DNA of 14,823 nt from Natronohydrobacter sp. (lineage in GTDB: Bacteria; Pseudomonadota; Alphaproteobacteria; Rhodobacterales; Rhodobacteraceae). Positions 6,528 to 14,556 of the stretch are shown here, piece by piece (positions within the stretch are counted from its first letter, which is position 1; every line of letters starts with the position of its first letter). Location of the stretch: positions 1 to 14,823 of the forward strand of contig SKSL01000019.1 in NCBI GenBank assembly GCA_007123015.1, given 5' to 3'. The notes below the pieces were generated by a model, which made no database searches, had not been told where the DNA came from, and saw only the letters and a program-made list of their open reading frames with translations. Made by a program: the position numbers and the translations under genes.

Positions 6528-6546
6528 AAGTGAAAGGAAGAGTTAC

Positions 6547-8952
6547 ATGTCGCAGACATACAGTTACCCAGTTTTGCCTTTGCGCGACATGGTGGTGTTT
6601 CCACATATGATCGTGCCGCTTTTTGTTGGCAGGGACAAGTCAGTGCGCGCACTGGAAGCCGTGATGGCCGAGGATCGGCAGATATTGCTGGTCTCGCAAA
6701 AGGATCACGCGCAGGAAGACCCCGAAGCAGAAGATATCTTTCGCGTCGGTGTCTTGGCCAATGTCCTGCAGTTGCTGAAATTGCCAGACGGGACCGTCAA
6801 GGTTCTGGTGGAAGGTCGCACAAGGGTCCAGATCCAAGGCTTTGTTGCGAACGATGCCTATTTCGAAGCAGAAGCCAACCCTCTGCACGAAACTGAAGGA
6901 GATGAGGCCGCTGAAACTGCCCTGATGCGCAGTGTACAGGGTGAATTCGAGCGGTATGCCAAAGTGCGCAAGAACATTCCTGACGAAGCGATAACAGCCA
7001 TAGCAGAAGCCAAGAGCTCAACTGAACTGGCCTATCTGGCTGCAGGGCATCTGGGCGCGACAGTGGCGCAAAAGCAGGCTCTGCTGGAGATGGCGGATAC
7101 TGCACAGCGGCTGGAAGAGATTTATGGACTGATGCAGGGGGAATTGTCGGTCCTGCAAGTCGAGCGGAAGATCAAGACGCGCGTCAAGTCGCAGATGGAG
7201 CGCACTCAGCGTGAATACTATCTGAATGAGCAGATGAAAGCCATTCAGAAGGAACTCGGCGACGGCGAGGAAGGCCAGAACGAAGTCGCGGAACTTGAGA
7301 AACGCATTCAGGCGACGAAATTCAGCAAGGAAGCCCGCGAAAAGGCCGAGGCCGAGCTGAAGAAGCTGAAATCCATGTCGCCCATGTCTGCCGAGGCGAC
7401 GGTGGTGCGCAATTATCTGGACTGGATGCTCTCGATCCCCTGGGGCGTGAAATCACGCGTCAAGAAAGACCTTGGCCGCGCGCAGGACGTTCTCGATGCC
7501 GATCACTATAGCCTCGACAAGGTGAAAGAGCGGATCGTCGAATATCTGGCCGTGCAGGCGCGCAGCGCCAAGCTGAAAGGCCCGATCATGTGCCTTGTCG
7601 GTCCTCCGGGCGTGGGCAAGACCTCGTTGGGCCGGTCGGTCGCAAAGGCTACCGGGCGCGAATTCATCCGAATCAGCCTTGGCGGGGTCCGCGACGAATC
7701 CGAGATTCGCGGCCATCGTCGGACTTACATAGGCTCGATGCCCGGCAAGATCATTCAGGCGCTGAAAAAGGCCAAGACGACCAACCCGCTGATCCTGCTC
7801 GATGAAATCGACAAGATGGGGCAGGATTTCCGTGGGGATCCGGCGTCGGCCATGCTGGAAGTGCTGGATCCCGAGCAGAACTCGACTTTTGTCGATCACT
7901 ATCTGGAAGTGGAATATGACCTGTCGAATGTCATGTTCCTGACCACGGCCAACAGCTACAACATGCCGGGGCCGCTTCTGGACCGGATGGAGATCATCCC
8001 GCTCTCGGGCTACACGGAAGACGAGAAACTGGAAATCGCGCGGCGTCATCTGATGCCCAAATCAATCAAGAATCATGGGCTGCGCAAGAAAGAGCTGTCA
8101 ATCTCGGATGATGGGATCACAGAGATCCTGCGCCGCTACACGCGCGAGGCCGGTGTCAGAAATCTTGAGCGGGAGTTGAACAAACTCGCGCGCAAGGCGG
8201 TCACAAAGATCGTGAAAAAGGAAGCTGAGCAGGTCTCGGTCACGGCCGAGAACCTGTCCGATTTCCTGGGCGTGCCGCGCTTCAAGTTTGGTCTGGCCGA
8301 GAAAGAGGATCAGGTAGGTGTGGTCACGGGCTTGGCCTGGACCAGCGTGGGCGGTGATCTGTTGCAGATCGAAGCACTGAAACTGGCAGGCAAGGGCCGG
8401 ATGAAGACAACCGGCAAGCTGGGCGACGTGATGAAGGAATCCATCGACGCGGCCAGTTCATTCGTGCGTTCCATCGCCCCGCAGATCGGGGTCACGCCGC
8501 CCAAATTTGACGCATGGGACATCCATGTCCATGTGCCGGAAGGCGCAACACCCAAGGATGGCCCAAGTGCCGGGATTGCGATGGTGACCTCGATTGTCTC
8601 GGTACTGACGCAAATCCCGGTGCGCAAGGATATCGCCATGACCGGCGAAGTCACTTTGCGCGGGAATGTGCTGGCCATCGGCGGATTGAAGGAGAAACTG
8701 CTCGCGGCCCTGCGCGGTGGCATCACCACAGTGCTGATCCCGGAAGAGAATGCCAAGGACTTGCCAGAGATCCCGGACAACGTGAAAAATGGTCTGACAA
8801 TTATTCCCGTCAGCCATGTCAGTGAAGTCCTGAAGCACGCACTGGTGCGTGTGCCCGAGCCCGTGGAATGGGACGATGTGGCCGAAGAAGCAGCCCGTCT
8901 CGCGCGTCTGACGGGCAAGGATGGCCCGGAAAGCTCGCGCCCGACACATTAA
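6547..8952 (+). CDS. lon: ATP-dependent Lon protease
   Basis: Lon is a hexameric cytoplasmic AAA+ serine protease that degrades misfolded and regulatory proteins. The 801-residue product has family length and order: N-terminal substrate-binding LON domain (YPVLPLRDMVVFPHMIVPLF from residue 7), a helical region (QREYYLNEQMKAIQKELG from 221), the AAA+ module with Walker A GPPGVGKT (352-359) and Walker B ILLDEID (416-422), and the protease domain. The Ser-Lys dyad is Ser674 in KDGPSAGIAM and Lys717 in GGLKEKLLAALRGG. The frame is open back to 6472, but the ATG at 6547 is preferred because it follows AAAGGAAG and gives the standard N-terminus; the longer form would add 25 atypical residues. It is monocistronic, with a hairpin just downstream. 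Upstream elements suggest heat-shock control. Confidence 0.98.
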   Translation: MSQTYSYPVLPLRDMVVFPHMIVPLFVGRDKSVRALEAVMAEDRQILLVSQKDHAQEDPEAEDIFRVGVLANVLQLLKLPDGTVKVLVEGRTRVQIQGFVANDAYFEAEANPLHETEGDEAAETALMRSVQGEFERYAKVRKNIPDEAITAIAEAKSSTELAYLAAGHLGATVAQKQALLEMADTAQRLEEIYGLMQGELSVLQVERKIKTRVKSQMERTQREYYLNEQMKAIQKELGDGEEGQNEVAELEKRIQATKFSKEAREKAEAELKKLKSMSPMSAEATVVRNYLDWMLSIPWGVKSRVKKDLGRAQDVLDADHYSLDKVKERIVEYLAVQARSAKLKGPIMCLVGPPGVGKTSLGRSVAKATGREFIRISLGGVRDESEIRGHRRTYIGSMPGKIIQALKKAKTTNPLILLDEIDKMGQDFRGDPASAMLEVLDPEQNSTFVDHYLEVEYDLSNVMFLTTANSYNMPGPLLDRMEIIPLSGYTEDEKLEIARRHLMPKSIKNHGLRKKELSISDDGITEILRRYTREAGVRNLERELNKLARKAVTKIVKKEAEQVSVTAENLSDFLGVPRFKFGLAEKEDQVGVVTGLAWTSVGGDLLQIEALKLAGKGRMKTTGKLGDVMKESIDAASSFVRSIAPQIGVTPPKFDAWDIHVHVPEGATPKDGPSAGIAMVTSIVSVLTQIPVRKDIAMTGEVTLRGNVLAIGGLKEKLLAALRGGITTVLIPEENAKDLPEIPDNVKNGLTIIPVSHVSEVLKHALVRVPEPVEWDDVAEEAARLARLTGKDGPESSRPTH

Positions 8953-8962
8953 AAAGAAGATC

Positions 8963-8989
8963 GCGCCGAAAGCCCCGAGCTTTCGGCGC
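8963..8989 (+). terminator. Hairpin terminator after lon
   Basis: Arms GCGCCGAAAGC and GCTTTCGGCGC make a perfect 11-bp stem with a five-base loop, 10 bases after the lon stop, followed by ATTTCATCT. The T-run is imperfect but the position and stem strength fit an intrinsic terminator. Confidence 0.75.
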
Positions 8990-9019
8990 ATTTCATCTGC
9001 GATTGGCGACAGGTAAGGC

Positions 9020-9048
9020 TTGCACGGCTCAACTGTGCAAAGTAAAGG
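9020..9048 (+). promoter_or_regulatory. Candidate promoter of tRNA-Val
   Basis: TTGCAC (9020-9025) and TAAAGG (9043-9048) are 17 bases apart, and transcription would begin a few bases before the mature tRNA at 9059. The -35 is good and the -10 is weak. TTGCAC also pairs with GTGCAA at 9035-9040 as a short inverted repeat. Confidence 0.35.
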
Positions 9049-9058
9049 TCTGCGCGTG

Positions 9059-9133
9059 GGGCGATTAGCTCAGCGGTAGAGCGCTTCGTTCACATCGAAG
9101 ATGTCAGCGGTTCAAATCCGTTATCGCCCACCA
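9059..9133 (+). tRNA. tRNA-Val (anticodon CAC)
   Basis: The 75-base gene folds as a full cloverleaf. The acceptor stem is GGGCGAT paired with ATCGCCC, the D arm is GCTC / GAGC, and the anticodon stem is CTTCG / CGAAG around the loop TTCACAT, giving anticodon CAC for valine codon GUG. The T arm is AGCGG / CCGTT with loop TTCAAAT, and the discriminator is A. The 3' CCA is encoded. It lies between lon and the glycan genes. I found no duplicated tRNA 3' end in the window that would mark an integrated element. Confidence 0.96.
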
Positions 9134-9224
9134 TTATCTTTCTTGGTCGCTCTGCGTCTGGCTTATCCGCACTGGGCGCGATATGGGAACACCAACGCCC
9201 GCGCATGCCCCCGGATACCCCAAG

Positions 9225-10130
9225 ATGACCGACCCAGCTCCAATTGAAATCCAAGACTGGCAGTTGGTTCTGGTACTGTGGGGCAAGAAATATCCGGCGC
9301 ATGAAGTCAATCACCTGATCACCACGATCCGCGACCGCGCCGACCCCAAGCCTGCCCGCATCACTCTGCTGACCGACCGCCCGCGCGACAGGCTTGACCC
9401 GCAGGTCACACAGCGTCAGATCCCTGTGTTTTTCCTGCAGCCACAGTTTCTGACTGGCGGCTGTCAGGCCAAACTTTGCGTCTTCGAGGCCGGTCTGGTG
9501 CCCGATGACATGCCCGCGATCTATGTCGATATCGACACAGTGGTTTTCGGCAACCTCGCCCGCATGTGCAGCTTGCTGCGCAATGATCAGACCATGGCGA
9601 TCTTTCAAAGCGCGCTACTGCCCTTCGGCGCGTTGGCCCGCGCGCTCTATCGCTGGACGGATGGGCGCAAATACGCGCGCGGCAATTCCTCGATCATCGT
9701 CTATCACCCCCGCGCCTGCACCCATATCGCAGCCAAATTCCGCGAAATGGTCGCAGCGCATGGCCCGAATGGCCGCCGCCCGATGATTGCCGATGAACGC
9801 TTCATGAGTTGGGCGCATCAGCCGCATATGCGCGCCATCCCGCGCCATATGGCGGTGAAACTGCCCACGGAAGTCATGCTGCCCTGGCGCTGGCTGATCC
9901 GGGCACGCGGGTCTTTACCTTGGGTGCACGCGCGCTGGACAGGGCTGATCGCCGTCACCCTGCCGGGGGCAGAGGTCAAGGGCGAAGAATTGCTGGCACT
10001 GGCAGAAGGCGCGGAAGTGGTGGACCGCAAGGGCCGCCGTCTGATCTGGTCAGAGCGCACGCTGGGGCCGTTGAAAACCATGCTGGAAGCGCATTACCGC
10101 GCGCTGCAGACCCGGAAGGAAAGCGCATGA
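9225..10130 (+). CDS. Glycosyltransferase-like protein with DXD motif, surface-glycan locus
   Basis: The product has a GT-A-like nucleotide-sugar fold pattern. An opening beta strand QLVLVLWGKKY is followed by HEVNHL, then GGCQAKLCVFEAG and AIYVDIDTVVFGNL, where DID (residues 102-104) is the likely metal/nucleotide-sugar DXD motif. Later RGNSSIIVYHP resembles the acceptor-side region of such enzymes. There is no signal peptide or membrane anchor, so it is probably cytoplasmic. The same spacing of GG..KL.VF and a DXD strand occurs in the protein at 13789, so the two are likely homologues. An earlier ATG at 9183 would add 14 residues. Neither start has a clear ribosome binding site; 9225 is preferred because the extension is low-complexity. 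The gene ends in an ATGA overlap with the CMP-sugar synthetase. Donor and acceptor sugars are unknown. Confidence 0.75.
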   Translation: MTDPAPIEIQDWQLVLVLWGKKYPAHEVNHLITTIRDRADPKPARITLLTDRPRDRLDPQVTQRQIPVFFLQPQFLTGGCQAKLCVFEAGLVPDDMPAIYVDIDTVVFGNLARMCSLLRNDQTMAIFQSALLPFGALARALYRWTDGRKYARGNSSIIVYHPRACTHIAAKFREMVAAHGPNGRRPMIADERFMSWAHQPHMRAIPRHMAVKLPTEVMLPWRWLIRARGSLPWVHARWTGLIAVTLPGAEVKGEELLALAEGAEVVDRKGRRLIWSERTLGPLKTMLEAHYRALQTRKESA

Positions 10131-10837
10131 TACTGGGCCATATCGGCGCACGGGGCGGATCAAAGGGCGTTCCCGGCAAGAATTTCCGCGATCTCTGCGG
10201 CAAGCCGCTGATCGACTGGTCGCTGGATCAATTGCTGGCCTCCCCTCGTGTGGACGCTGTTGTCGTCTCGACCGACGATCCACAGATCCACGCCCATGCG
10301 GTCGCGCGCGGGGCGCTGAATATCGGGTTGCGCCCGGCCGAACTGGCGACGGACGCGGCCCCGAAATGGGGCGTCTGGCAGCATGCGCTGGCAACCGCTG
10401 AGAATGTGTCGGGCCTTAAAGCCACGGCCTTTCTGGACCTCGATTGCACTTCGCCCCTGCGCTTGCCAGAAGATATCGACGCCGCGCTCGACCTGTTCGA
10501 GACCCAGCGCCCTGATATGGTCATGAGCGTCTGTGAAGCGCGCAAGAACCCCTATTTCAATCTTGTCGAGTTGAACGCGGACGGCGCGTTGCGGGTGTCC
10601 AAGGAATTGCCCGGTGGGGTCTGGTCACGGCAGGCCGCGCCCAAGGTCTGGGAACATGCCGCCTCCACCTATGTCCTCGATCCCGACTATCTGAAGCGCG
10701 CGCAAACGATCTATGAGGGGCGCGTGATCCCCTTCGAAATGCCGCCCGAGCGCTGCGTCGATATCGACACGCCTTTCGATTTCCGGCTGGTCGAATGGAT
10801 GCTGCAAGAGCGCCTGAAAGGAGCCCCCCATGACTGA
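10127..10837 (+). CDS. ptmB: CMP-sugar synthetase (acylneuraminate cytidylyltransferase, PtmB/NeuA/LegF type)
   Basis: Enzymes of this family couple CTP to a nine-carbon nonulosonic acid (sialic, legionaminic or pseudaminic acid) to give the CMP-sugar used by glycosyltransferases. The 236-residue product starts MILGHIGARGGSKGVPGKNF, containing the CTP-binding signature ARGGSKGVPGKN (8-19). Further family features are VVVSTDD (45-51), DCTSPLR (106-112) and VDIDTPFDF (211-219), the metal-binding C-terminal motif. The frame is open far upstream; the ATG at 10127 is set by the signature and by the ATGA overlap with the preceding gene. The following SDR starts inside its last codons (overlap 10830-10837). 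The PtmA-like SDR next door makes PtmB/LegF a better guess than true NeuA. The exact sugar cannot be decided from sequence. Confidence 0.88.
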   Translation: MILGHIGARGGSKGVPGKNFRDLCGKPLIDWSLDQLLASPRVDAVVVSTDDPQIHAHAVARGALNIGLRPAELATDAAPKWGVWQHALATAENVSGLKATAFLDLDCTSPLRLPEDIDAALDLFETQRPDMVMSVCEARKNPYFNLVELNADGALRVSKELPGGVWSRQAAPKVWEHAASTYVLDPDYLKRAQTIYEGRVIPFEMPPERCVDIDTPFDFRLVEWMLQERLKGAPHD

Positions 10838-11630
10838 CCCTGTCGCAGACCTGAGCACGCGCACGATCTTCATCACAGGTTCCGGCGGGGTGCTGGGCAG
10901 CACCTATGTCCGCCGGATGCTGGCCGCTGGCGCGCGGGTGATTGGCTCGGACCTGCCGGGGCCGCGGGCTGATGCGCTGCAAGCGGCGCATGACGGCAAA
11001 CCGAATTTCCGCTTTTATGAGCTGGATGTCTCGGATGAAGCGCAGGTCGAGGGCATTTTCGCGCGCATTCTTGGTGATGGCTGGCAGCCGAATGTCGTGC
11101 TGAACAATGCCGCGATCACCGGCGAATTGCTGATGGGCGCGGGCAAGCCTTTCCCTGATTTCAAGGATATCTCGGTCGGTGACTGGGAGCGCACCATGCG
11201 CACCAATCTGACAGCACCCTTTATGATCGCGCGGCAGATGGACCGCGATATCGTGGGCCGCTACCCCTGCACGCTGATCAATGTGGCCTCGATGTATGCG
11301 CTCAACGGCGCGCATCATGCAATTTACGAAGGCATGCCATTCAAGAATTTCGCCGCTTACGGTGTGTCCAAGGCCGGGGTGCATGGACTGACGGTCTGGC
11401 TGGCAGGCTATTGGGCCGCGCGCGGGGCGACAGTGAACACGATCGCGCCGGGTGCCGTGTTCAACAACCATTCCGAGGAATTCCAGCGCCGGGTCGGAGA
11501 CTTGATCATGGCGGGGCGGATGGCAAAACCGGATGAAATTGCCGATGCCATGTTGTTTCTGGCCAGCCCCGCTGCGGGCTATATCACCGGGCAGATGATC
11601 AATGTCGATGGCGGGTTTTCCGCGTGGTGA
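10830..11630 (+). CDS. ptmA: PtmA-like short-chain dehydrogenase/reductase
   Basis: This is a classical SDR of 266 residues that binds NAD(P) in an N-terminal Rossmann fold. It shows TIFITGSGGVLGSTYV (12-27), VLNNAA (90-95), catalytic Ser154 in INVASMY, and Tyr177/Lys181 in YGVSK. The insert between Ser and Tyr (HAIYEGMPFKNFAAY) and the later GAVFNNHSEEF resemble, from memory, Campylobacter PtmA, an oxidoreductase of flagellin legionaminic-acid modification. The C-terminus GYITGQMINVDGGFSAW is typical of SDRs. The ATG at 10830 follows AAAGGAG and overlaps the end of the cytidylyltransferase by 8 bases. Its substrate is likely a sugar intermediate or nonulosonate precursor; this is inferred from the neighbours. 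Confidence 0.87.
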   Translation: MTDPVADLSTRTIFITGSGGVLGSTYVRRMLAAGARVIGSDLPGPRADALQAAHDGKPNFRFYELDVSDEAQVEGIFARILGDGWQPNVVLNNAAITGELLMGAGKPFPDFKDISVGDWERTMRTNLTAPFMIARQMDRDIVGRYPCTLINVASMYALNGAHHAIYEGMPFKNFAAYGVSKAGVHGLTVWLAGYWAARGATVNTIAPGAVFNNHSEEFQRRVGDLIMAGRMAKPDEIADAMLFLASPAAGYITGQMINVDGGFSAW

Positions 11631-12565
11631 CAGGCGCGGTTCTAGTCATCGGGGCCGGGTCCATTGGGCGGCGGCATTTCGACAATCTGACCGCCTTGGG
11701 CGCGCGGGCAGAGTTGCACCCGTGGCGCAGCTTTGACCGGACCGCAGTGGCTGCACGCGATGACGTGGCGGGCATGGTGATCGCTACCGAAACCCCGATC
11801 CGGCTTGAGTTGATCGAGATCTGCGCGGCCAAAGGCTGGCCCTTCTATGCGGAAAAGCCGCTGGCTTGGCGCACGGATCAGGCCCGCGCGATCCATGCCG
11901 CCGCAGCCCCGGTCGCCGCAAAGTCGCTCATCGGCTTCATGATGCGCTGGCATCCTGTGGTGCGGGTGCTGGCCGGGATGGATCTGTCCGACACATTTCG
12001 CATCCATGCCGAAATCGGCCATGATGTGCGGCAATGGCGCGCGAATTGGCGCTTTGCCGACAGCTATGCAGCAAAGGCCGAGGGCGGCGGCGTGCTGCTG
12101 GATCTATGCCACGAGATCGATCTTGTGAGCGCGTTGTTTCCCGGCCTCGCGGTCCATGATGTGCGCGCGCTGGGGCATGGCGATTTCCCGGATGTCGATT
12201 TCGCAACCAGCCTGCAGGTCAGCACGCCCTCGGGCGCGGCGGGCCAGATCGCAATGGATTATCTTGCGCCGGTCTTCACGCGCCGCCTGACCCTGACGGG
12301 ACTTTCACAGCGGATCGAAGCCGACCTACTGGCCTCGCGCCTAACGATTCACAGCGCTGATAATGTCGAGAGACTGGACCTTCCTTTCGAGCGCAACCAG
12401 ATGTTTCTGGACGCCATGCGCGCCTTTCTGGCGCTGGCCGCAGGGCAGGAAATCCACGACCCGCTGCTGCCCCGTTTCGACCGGATGCAGGCGTCAAGTC
12501 TGCTGATCGCGCGGGCCTGGGAAGCGCGGCAGTTTCAGGGCGAAGTCGCGCTCGATATGTCGTGA
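11624..12565 (+). CDS. Gfo/Idh/MocA-family sugar oxidoreductase
   Basis: The product of about 313 residues begins with a dinucleotide-binding fold, AVLVIGAGSIGRRHFDNL (residues 5-22). It has VIATET and the FYAEKPLAW segment (74-82), whose EKP Lys is a hallmark of Gfo/Idh/MocA enzymes. A C-terminal domain carries GGGVLLDLCHEIDLV, the region of the family's catalytic His. Such NAD(P)-dependent enzymes oxidise or reduce nucleotide sugars or free sugars. The start is GTG: either 11624, or 11627, which would give a GTGA overlap with the SDR stop and looks like the other junctions. It is the last gene of the plus-strand run and its 3' end overlaps the end of the convergent epimerase by 31 bases. 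It presumably acts on the same sugar pathway as its neighbours; the substrate is unknown. Confidence 0.85.
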   Translation: MVTGAVLVIGAGSIGRRHFDNLTALGARAELHPWRSFDRTAVAARDDVAGMVIATETPIRLELIEICAAKGWPFYAEKPLAWRTDQARAIHAAAAPVAAKSLIGFMMRWHPVVRVLAGMDLSDTFRIHAEIGHDVRQWRANWRFADSYAAKAEGGGVLLDLCHEIDLVSALFPGLAVHDVRALGHGDFPDVDFATSLQVSTPSGAAGQIAMDYLAPVFTRRLTLTGLSQRIEADLLASRLTIHSADNVERLDLPFERNQMFLDAMRAFLALAAGQEIHDPLLPRFDRMQASSLLIARAWEARQFQGEVALDMS

Positions 12566-13671
12566 AACGCCTTTTGCAGGCTGCGCGTCCAGAAACCGGG
12601 ATCATCCAGCACCTGCACGAAACGATCTGCGGCCCTGCCCGCGCCAAACCCTTCATGGCGCGGATGCCGCTTGCCCCAGGCGTCGCACAGGAAGGCACTG
12701 ATCGCAGCATGATCTGTCGCAGCACAGCTTGTCACTGTGCTGGTCTGCGCGCGGTTCGCCTGCCGCGTGCCGATATCGAGCGAGGGGATGCCCAGAAACG
12801 GCGCTTCGCGCACCCCGGCGCTGGAATTGCCGATCAGACAGGCCGCATGTTTCATCAGTTCCGAGAAATGCGCGAACCGCATCGAGGGCAGCACGCGGAA
12901 TTGGGCCTTGGGCAGGCGATTGATGACCTCGAAAATTGCCTCGGACCCGGGATCATTATTCGGCGCGATGACCACAAAGGCACGGCCTGAGGCCTTGAGC
13001 GTGTCGAACAATGCCTGCGCCTGCGCGCCCATGCTGGATTGTTCGCTGGTCACCGGGTGGAAAGTGACGATGCCGTATTCGGCAAAGCCGATGCTGTAGC
13101 GCGCCCGCACATCCGCGAGCGATACCCCTGATGGCCCCGCATGGAAATCCAGTTCCGGCGATCCGATGACATGGATGGCCGATTCCGGCTCACCCAGCGC
13201 CATGACGCGGCGCTTCGCGGCCTCGGAGGACACGAAATGATGCGCGCAGAGCTTGGTATTGCAGTGGCGGAACACCTCGTCGATGGTCCCCGACACTTCG
13301 CCGCCTTCGATATGGGCGGAGGGGATGTAATTCGTGGCCGCGACCAGCGCACCGGCCAGCGCTTCGATCCGGTCGCCATGAATGACGATCAGGTCCGGGC
13401 GGTGTTCGGTTACATAGTCGGAAAATCCCATCACGGTCTTGGCAAGGATCACATCCTGACTGTCGCCGGGGCGCTGGTTGAGGAATTCATGCACGCTCAC
13501 ACCCGGCATGCGCCGCACTTCGTTCACGGTCAGCCCGTAGCGATCCATCAGATGCATGCCAGTTGCGAAAAACGTCACGCGAAGGCCCGCATCACGGGCC
13601 GCCGTCGCCAATGGCTCTAGCTTGCCGAAATCGGCGCGGGTGCCGGTCAGGAAGAGCAGATTGCGGGTCAT
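12535..13671 (-). CDS. neuC: Hydrolysing UDP-sugar 2-epimerase (NeuC/LegG type)
   Basis: These enzymes invert C2 of a UDP-linked acetamido sugar and hydrolyse off UDP, giving ManNAc (NeuC) or 2,4-diacetamido-trideoxy-mannose (LegG), the substrate of the nonulosonate synthase. The 378-residue product has the GT-B-like epimerase pattern: FLTGTRADFGKLEPL (7-21), IHGDRIEALAGAL (97-109), HIEGGEVSGTIDE (120-132), FHPVTSEQ (204-211), and GNSSAGVREAPFLGIPSLDIGTRQ split over 281-304. The stretch FFATGMHLMDRYGLTVNE recalls LegG-type Campylobacter Cj1328 more than E. coli NeuC, an impression from memory. The ATG at 13671 follows GAGAGG. A hairpin can form over this site. The gene points toward the plus-strand operon and is divergent from the next glycosyltransferase gene. 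Confidence 0.9.
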   Translation of the reverse strand: MTRNLLFLTGTRADFGKLEPLATAARDAGLRVTFFATGMHLMDRYGLTVNEVRRMPGVSVHEFLNQRPGDSQDVILAKTVMGFSDYVTEHRPDLIVIHGDRIEALAGALVAATNYIPSAHIEGGEVSGTIDEVFRHCNTKLCAHHFVSSEAAKRRVMALGEPESAIHVIGSPELDFHAGPSGVSLADVRARYSIGFAEYGIVTFHPVTSEQSSMGAQAQALFDTLKASGRAFVVIAPNNDPGSEAIFEVINRLPKAQFRVLPSMRFAHFSELMKHAACLIGNSSAGVREAPFLGIPSLDIGTRQANRAQTSTVTSCAATDHAAISAFLCDAWGKRHPRHEGFGAGRAADRFVQVLDDPGFWTRSLQKAFHDISSATSP

Positions 13672-13693
13672 GGGGCCTCTCGGTCTGGCCCCA
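13671..13693 (-). promoter_or_regulatory. Hairpin over the epimerase translation start
   Basis: In the minus-strand leader, arms TGGGGCC and GGCCCCA (7 bp) enclose a nine-base loop. The second arm ends on the A of the start codon. The ribosome binding site GAGAGG lies across the loop and the start of the second arm. If it folds in the mRNA it would limit translation. A DNA operator is the alternative. Confidence 0.4.
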
Positions 13694-13788
13694 AGCTGTT
13701 AGCCTGCCCCCTGCCCCAGAGCAAGGCCATGCAATGGACATGCCAGCGTGGAGCGATTAGAGGAAGAACAAATCACGCGAGCAGGTTG

Positions 13789-14556
13789 ATGGATCGCACA
13801 GTCCTTTGCATGAAATGGGGCACGCTTTACAGCGCTGACTATGTCAATGTGCTGTATCGTGCCGCACAGGCCAATATGACCGGCCCGTTTCGGTTTTTGT
13901 GCCTGACCGATACGCGCGAAGGTTTGCTGCCAGAGGTCGAGCACGCGCCGATCCCCGATATCGGGCTGAAGCCCGAACATTGGAAGGGCGGCGGCTGGCC
14001 CAAGCTTTCGGTCTTTGTGAACCCGCTTCATGATGTCACCGGACGCGTGCTGTTCATTGATCTGGATATGGTCATCTGGGGCGCGCTGGACGGGTTTTTC
14101 ACGCATGGGCAAGGCATGGTGATGCTCGATTCCGGCCCATGGCGACATCGCGATGGCGTGCCGCACCCTATGTCATCGATCTTTGCCTTCGATGCAGGCG
14201 CCCATGCGGATATGCTGGACCGGCTGCGCGCAGATCGCGACCGTCTGATCGCGCATTACTATCTGGAGCAGGATTTCATCGCAGGAGAGGCCGGGCCGCT
14301 GGCTTTCTGGCCACAAGACTGGATTCGCAGCTTCAAGCGCCATATCCGCCGCCCGCTGCTGATTGACCGCTTCAAAACCCCCGCCCCGCCGGATGAGGGC
14401 ACGCGCATTATCTGCTTTCATGGGGAACCACGCCCGATTGATCTTATTTCACCATCTGCAGGCAATTGGGACCGCTTCCCGCATTATGGCGCGGGGCCAG
14501 TCGATTGGATGGTGGACTACTGGACCCTCCACGGCGGCAAGGTCGCGGACAGATGA
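13789..14556 (+). CDS. Glycosyltransferase-like protein with DXD motif
   Basis: The 255-residue product looks like a compact GT-A-type transferase. A first strand TVLCMKWGTLYSADYVNVLYRAA leads to FRFLCLTD, then GGGWPKLSVFVNPL (67-80) and VLFIDLDMVIWGALDGF, with DLD (91-93) as the likely DXD motif. A C-terminal block IICFHGEPRP resembles the HG.P-type ending seen in several polysaccharide transferases. No membrane segment or signal peptide is seen. It shares the order WG..Y / GG..KL.VF / DXD with the protein at 9225, so they are probably homologous. The start at 13789 has GCAGG four bases upstream; the open frame begins at 13729. It is divergent from the epimerase and its stop overlaps the following GT25 gene as ATGA. 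Donor and acceptor are unknown. Confidence 0.77.
   Translation: MDRTVLCMKWGTLYSADYVNVLYRAAQANMTGPFRFLCLTDTREGLLPEVEHAPIPDIGLKPEHWKGGGWPKLSVFVNPLHDVTGRVLFIDLDMVIWGALDGFFTHGQGMVMLDSGPWRHRDGVPHPMSSIFAFDAGAHADMLDRLRADRDRLIAHYYLEQDFIAGEAGPLAFWPQDWIRSFKRHIRRPLLIDRFKTPAPPDEGTRIICFHGEPRPIDLISPSAGNWDRFPHYGAGPVDWMVDYWTLHGGKVADR

Noticed and set aside
9090..9608. 172-residue minus-strand frame ending GDNGFEPLTSSM
   Set aside because: This ending is a known artefact of translating the antisense of a tRNA gene; the rest is antisense to the glycosyltransferase-like gene.
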